Below, piece by piece: positions 30,238 through 33,254 of a stretch of 33,254 nucleotides of DNA. Made by a program: the position numbers and the translations under genes. Every line of letters starts with the position of its first letter. Positions within the stretch are counted from its first letter, which is position 1. A model generated the notes under the pieces. That model saw only the letters and a program-made list of their open reading frames with translations. It was not told where the DNA came from and did not search any database. Where the stretch lies: assembly GCA_019348255.1 (NCBI GenBank), contig JAHWJU010000015.1, positions 1 to 33,254 of the forward strand, in the 5' to 3' direction. Source of the stretch: Actinomycetota bacterium. Lineage in GTDB: Bacteria > Actinomycetota > Acidimicrobiia > Acidimicrobiales > CADCTF01.

Positions 30238-31956
30238 ATGGCGCGCCTACGCATCGCCGCCTGCCAGCTCAACACCATGGTCGGCGACCTCGATGGGAAC
30301 GCTCGGCGGATCCTGGAGGCCCTCGACGAGGCCGAGGCCGCTGGTGCCGACGTGGCCCTCTTCCCGGAACTGGCGGTGACTGGGTACCCGCCAGAGGACC
30401 TGCTGCTCAAGCCGGGATTCGTCGAGGACAACGCCGAGGTTCTGCGCCGTCTGGCCAGCCGCACCTCCAGGTGCGCTGCCGTGATCGGCTTCGTGGACTC
30501 CGGCCTCGACCTGTTCAACGCGGCCGCCGTCTGCGCCGGCGGTGAGGTACGCGGCGTCTACCGCAAGCGGCTCCTGCCCAACTACGCCGTCTTCGACGAA
30601 CAGCGGTACTTCACGGCGGGGTCCGAGCCGTTGCAGCTCTACCTCATCGGCGGTGTCCGGATCGGCATCTCGATATGTGAGGACATCTGGAGCCCGTCGG
30701 GCCCCATGTCGCAGCAGGCCGGCGGGGGAGCCGAGCTCATCCTCAACATCAACGCTTCGCCGTACTACGCGGGGCGGGTCGCCGAGCGGGAGCGGATGCT
30801 GGCGACGCGGGCCGCCGACGCGTCGTGCGGGCTGGTGTACGTCAACCAGGTGGGGGGACAGGACGAGTTGGTGTTCGACGGCGCCTCGGCCGTCTTCGAT
30901 GCCGATGGGCGGCTGGTCGCCTCGGCTCCCCAGTTCGAAGAGGCGGTGCTGGTCGTGGACGTCGAGGTCCAACCCGTGTTCCGCAAGCGGCTGCTCGACC
31001 CCCGCGGCCGCACTGCTTCGCCTGCCCTGCCGGTGGTGGTCGTGAGCGAGTCGCCCCACGAGCAGCGGGACCGCTGCCCTGCCACGTTGGCGGCGCCGCT
31101 GGCACGTACGGACGAGGTGTACCAGGCACTCGTTCTCGGCACCCGGGACTACGTGCGCAAGAACGGCTTCACCGATGTCGTCTTCGGCCTGTCCGGAGGC
31201 ATCGACTCCTCCCTGGTGGCGGTGATCGCCGCCGACGCCGTCGGGCCCGAGCGCGTGCACGCCGTGGCGCTGCCTTCGCAGTACTCCACCGAGGGCTCCA
31301 TCACCGACGCCGAGAAGCTGGCCGCCAACCTCGGAATCGACCTGCGCACGATTCCGATCGAGGCGGCTCAGGCCACGATGGTGGAGTTGTTGGCGCCGTC
31401 GTTCGCCGGCCTGGAGGAGGACATTGCCGAGGAGAACCTCCAGGGCCGCATCCGCGCCGCGCTGCTCATGGCCCTGGCCAACAAGTTCCGCAGCTGGCTG
31501 GTCCTGATCTGCGGCAACAAGAGCGAGCTCGCCGTGGGTTACACGACGGTGTACGGCGTCGACATGGCGGGTGGGTTCGCGGTCATCAAGGACGTGGCCA
31601 AGACGTCCGTCTACGAGCTGGCCCGCGCCCGCAACCGGGCCGCCGGCTACGACCTGATCCCCCGGTCCGTGCTCGACAAGCCCCCGTCTGCGGAGCTACG
31701 GCCCGGCCAACGCGACGACGAGTCGCTGCCCCCCTATGAGGTGCTCGACCCCATCGTGATGGCATACGTGGAGGGCGACCAGACCGCTGAGGACCTGATC
31801 GAGGCGGGGCACGACCCGGAGCTGGTACGAAGCATCACCCGGCTCATCGACGTCTCGGAGTGGAAGCGCCGGCAGGCCCCGGTCGGGGTGAGGGTGACGC
31901 CAAAGGCCTTCGGACGCGACCGGCGCATGCCGATCACCAACGGCTACCGGGGCTGA
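30238..31956 (+). CDS. nadE: glutamine-dependent NAD+ synthetase
   Basis: A 572-aa enzyme for the last step of NAD+ synthesis: deamido-NAD+ is amidated with ATP and ammonia from glutamine. The N-terminal nitrilase-type glutaminase domain (1-260) shows the catalytic triad: Glu in FPELAVTGYP, Lys in YRKRLLPNYAVFDEQRYF and Cys in GISICEDIW. The C-terminal synthetase domain (about 290-572) carries the ATP-binding FGLSGGIDSSL, then LQGRIRAALLMALAN and CGNKSELAVGYTTVYGD-like CGNKSELAVGYTT. ATG 30238 is chosen over a much longer open frame reaching 29995, because the conserved N-terminus RIAACQLN begins there and a -10-like box precedes it. Its shortness compared with 680-residue mycobacterial enzymes fits the other class. 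It depends on glutamine made by the nearby synthetases. Confidence 0.94.
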   Translation: MARLRIAACQLNTMVGDLDGNARRILEALDEAEAAGADVALFPELAVTGYPPEDLLLKPGFVEDNAEVLRRLASRTSRCAAVIGFVDSGLDLFNAAAVCAGGEVRGVYRKRLLPNYAVFDEQRYFTAGSEPLQLYLIGGVRIGISICEDIWSPSGPMSQQAGGGAELILNINASPYYAGRVAERERMLATRAADASCGLVYVNQVGGQDELVFDGASAVFDADGRLVASAPQFEEAVLVVDVEVQPVFRKRLLDPRGRTASPALPVVVVSESPHEQRDRCPATLAAPLARTDEVYQALVLGTRDYVRKNGFTDVVFGLSGGIDSSLVAVIAADAVGPERVHAVALPSQYSTEGSITDAEKLAANLGIDLRTIPIEAAQATMVELLAPSFAGLEEDIAEENLQGRIRAALLMALANKFRSWLVLICGNKSELAVGYTTVYGVDMAGGFAVIKDVAKTSVYELARARNRAAGYDLIPRSVLDKPPSAELRPGQRDDESLPPYEVLDPIVMAYVEGDQTAEDLIEAGHDPELVRSITRLIDVSEWKRRQAPVGVRVTPKAFGRDRRMPITNGYRG

Positions 31957-31964
31957 CCGGCTGC

Positions 31965-32588
31965 ATGGCCGAGTACCACCCGAACCCGTTCCCGCTCGAG
32001 GAGGCAGCCCGGCGGCTGGGGCACTACCGCTGGATCGAGATGCGGCTCTTCGAGATCCTGGGAGGTTGGGCGGCCAGCGTGCCCGAGGTGGCGGTGAAGC
32101 TCCTTCTCGCTCCGCACTCCTTCCACCACGCGTGGCATTCGGAGTTGTGGCACAAGCGTCTCCCGCAGCTCCGGGAGATGAGCCCCGAGGCGATGACCGT
32201 CCCGCCCAACGACACCATGGTCGAGTTCGTGGATGCCCTCGTTGCTCCAAAGGACCCCGATGAGACCATCGAGAAGATGGTGGGGGTCTACCGGGTGCTG
32301 ATCCCCCACAAGATCACTGCCTATGGCTTCCACCTCGACCACACCGAGGTGACCACGGATGGGCCGACGATCCGCTGGCTGCGCCACGTCCTGCAGGACG
32401 AGATGGATGACTGGCGTGAAGGCGAGATGTTGATCCAATCGCTGCTCCAGACCCCGGACGAGGTGCAGCGGGCCGCGGCCCACCAGGCCCGGCTGGAGGC
32501 GCTCCTGGTAGCCGCCGGCGGCATCGCCGGGCCGGGGAGCATCGGCGCTCCTGTCCTTCCGCCGGGGGCGGCGGCGACGAAGCGATGA
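31965..32588 (+). CDS. unrecognised His/Trp-rich protein, possibly ferritin-like
   Basis: A 207-aa protein beginning at ATG 31965, 8 nt after the nadE stop. Helical throughout by inspection. It has notable clustered metal-type residues: WIEMRLFEILGGW, SFHHAWHSELWHKRLP (four His, two Trp), AYGFHLDHTEVTTDG and LQDEMDDWREGEML. The spacing of Glu/His pairs on predicted helices resembles a four-helix di-iron or ferritin-like bundle, but I do not recognise a named family and give no function. A Gly/Ala/Pro-rich tail follows residue 180. No signal peptide. It is probably co-transcribed with nadE. The start lacks a ribosome-binding site, so coupling is likely. Confidence 0.7.
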   Translation: MAEYHPNPFPLEEAARRLGHYRWIEMRLFEILGGWAASVPEVAVKLLLAPHSFHHAWHSELWHKRLPQLREMSPEAMTVPPNDTMVEFVDALVAPKDPDETIEKMVGVYRVLIPHKITAYGFHLDHTEVTTDGPTIRWLRHVLQDEMDDWREGEMLIQSLLQTPDEVQRAAAHQARLEALLVAAGGIAGPGSIGAPVLPPGAAATKR

Positions 32589-32806
32589 GAGGCGCGGCAG
32601 GAGTGGAGGGGGTCGCCGTCGAACCTCTGGAGGTGGGAGCGCTGGGGGTGCCCCCCTCCATCTACCCCGTTGGGGGGTTGACCGAGTGGGTATGGTCTCT
32701 TCGGGACCGGTGTTCCACAGCCGTTCACTTTGTCGGGAATCCTGGCCTCGCCGGCGGCGTTGACCAGTGCCCCATTTGTTGAGACAGAGCAAGAAGGGTC
32801 AGGCTT
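32589..32806. other. intergenic region upstream of the sigma factor gene
   Basis: 218 bp without a gene. It holds runs that could pair: GGGGGTGCCCCC around 32645-32656 and CCCCCC (32651-32656) with GGGGGG (32672-32677), possibly a terminator for the upstream gene. A TATGGT (32691-32696) may be a -10 box, but the TTGACC at 32678 is only 7 nt before it. A second TTGACC (32760-32765) lacks a good -10 at the right spacing. AGAAGG at 32792-32797 is the ribosome-binding site for GTG 32807. Confidence 0.35.
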
Positions 32807-33254
32807 GTGCCGAAGGAGCGTGTAGAGCGGGACGAAGAAGACCTCGTCCGGCTGTATCTGACGGACATCGGGCAGTACCCACTGCTCACCAAGGACGACG
32901 AGGTCCGCCTGGCGCAGGCGATCGAGGCCGGCAAGGAGTCGCGTGAGGCCTTGGAGAAGGGTGGCAAGGAGCTGACGGCGGGCCGGAAGCGGGAGCTGCG
33001 GCGCCAGGTCCAGGGTGGCGAAGACGCCGAACGCACCTTCGTCCAGTCGAACCTCCGCCTGGTGGTGTCGATCGCGAAGAAGTACCAGGCCTCGGGACTG
33101 CCCCTGCTCGACCTCATCCAGGAGGGCAACCTGGGTCTGATGCATGCAGTCGAGAAGTTCGACTGGCGCAAGGGCTTCAAGTTCTCCACCTACGCCACGT
33201 GGTGGATCCGCCAGGCCATCACCCGCGGCATCGCCAACACCGGCCGCACCATCC
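32807..33254 (+). CDS. sigA: principal RNA polymerase sigma factor (RpoD/HrdB/SigA-like), 5' part
   Basis: The first 149 residues of a sigma-70 family factor; the gene continues beyond the window. Start GTG 32807 with AGAAGG about 9 nt upstream. Region 1.2 is seen in [20 protein letters not shown] (as [15 protein letters not shown]). Region 2 follows: [38 protein letters not shown], and [16 protein letters not shown] with the aromatic residues that melt the -10 element. The long region 1.1 extension of HrdB is missing, so it may be a short principal sigma or a principal-like paralogue. No active-site lesion is seen in the visible part. Confidence 0.9.
   Translation, partial: MPKERVERDEEDLVRLYLTDIGQYPLLTKDDEVRLAQAIEAGKESREALEKGGKELTAGRKRELRRQVQGGEDAERTFVQSNLRLVVSIAKKYQASGLPLLDLIQEGNLGLMHAVEKFDWRKGFKFSTYATWWIRQAITRGIANTGRTI

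Noticed and set aside
32678-32696. TTGACC and TATGGT as a sigma-70 promoter for the sigma factor gene
   Set aside because: Only 7 nt separate them, far below the usual 16-18.

Overview
The window is GC-rich, densely coding bacterial DNA with mostly short gaps, many GTG/TTG starts and frequent 4-nt gene overlaps. An actinobacterial GlnR-type regulator, three glutamine synthetases (GlnA2-like, GSII, GlnA1), a two-domain GlnE, an HU protein with a histone-like tail and many leaderless promoters all point to Actinomycetota. An Acidimicrobiia-like lineage is my inference, not proven.

Layout. 1-6972: start of an unidentified minus-strand gene, GT2 glycosyltransferase, FxsA, NUDT19-like Nudix hydrolase, LACTB2-like metallo-hydrolase and a MacB-type ABC exporter pair. 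6987-9248: an iron-sulfur locus, with an Mrp carrier divergent from a cysteine-bearing SufR-like regulator that is followed by an ErpA/IscA protein; the two divergent promoters lie inside one inverted repeat. 9288-12654: secreted NTR/TIMP-like protein, RlmB-type rRNA methyltransferase, an unusual compact fusion of a [2Fe-2S] subunit with a shrunken molybdopterin-subunit-like region, RidA and a small membrane protein. 12668-17257: nitrogen hub with glnR-like, glnA2-like, GSII and glnA1 genes, and a control region with 11-bp phased boxes between the two divergent synthetase units.

17232-20388: a decayed integrative element. A perfect 26-bp direct repeat of the 3' end of glnA1 flanks 3.1 kb holding a nucleotidyltransferase antitoxin, a truncated HEPN toxin, a frameshifted tyrosine integrase, and a divergent methyltransferase/TetR pair. 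20407-26470: convergent terminator-like repeat, a DUF1059-like gene interrupted by one in-frame TGA, and a complete oligopeptide ABC importer split into two divergent units (ATPases minus; binding protein and permeases plus). 26588-33254: HU-like protein, small membrane protein, glnE, glutamine-dependent NAD synthetase, an unrecognised His/Trp-rich protein and the start of the principal sigma factor.

How they fit: GlnR-like protein, GlnE and the three synthetases form a glutamine-synthesis and control module, and the NAD synthetase consumes glutamine. The Mrp, ErpA and regulator genes form a small Fe-S module. The islet at glnA1 is the clearest sign of horizontal transfer. No tRNA, rRNA or CRISPR array was recognised.
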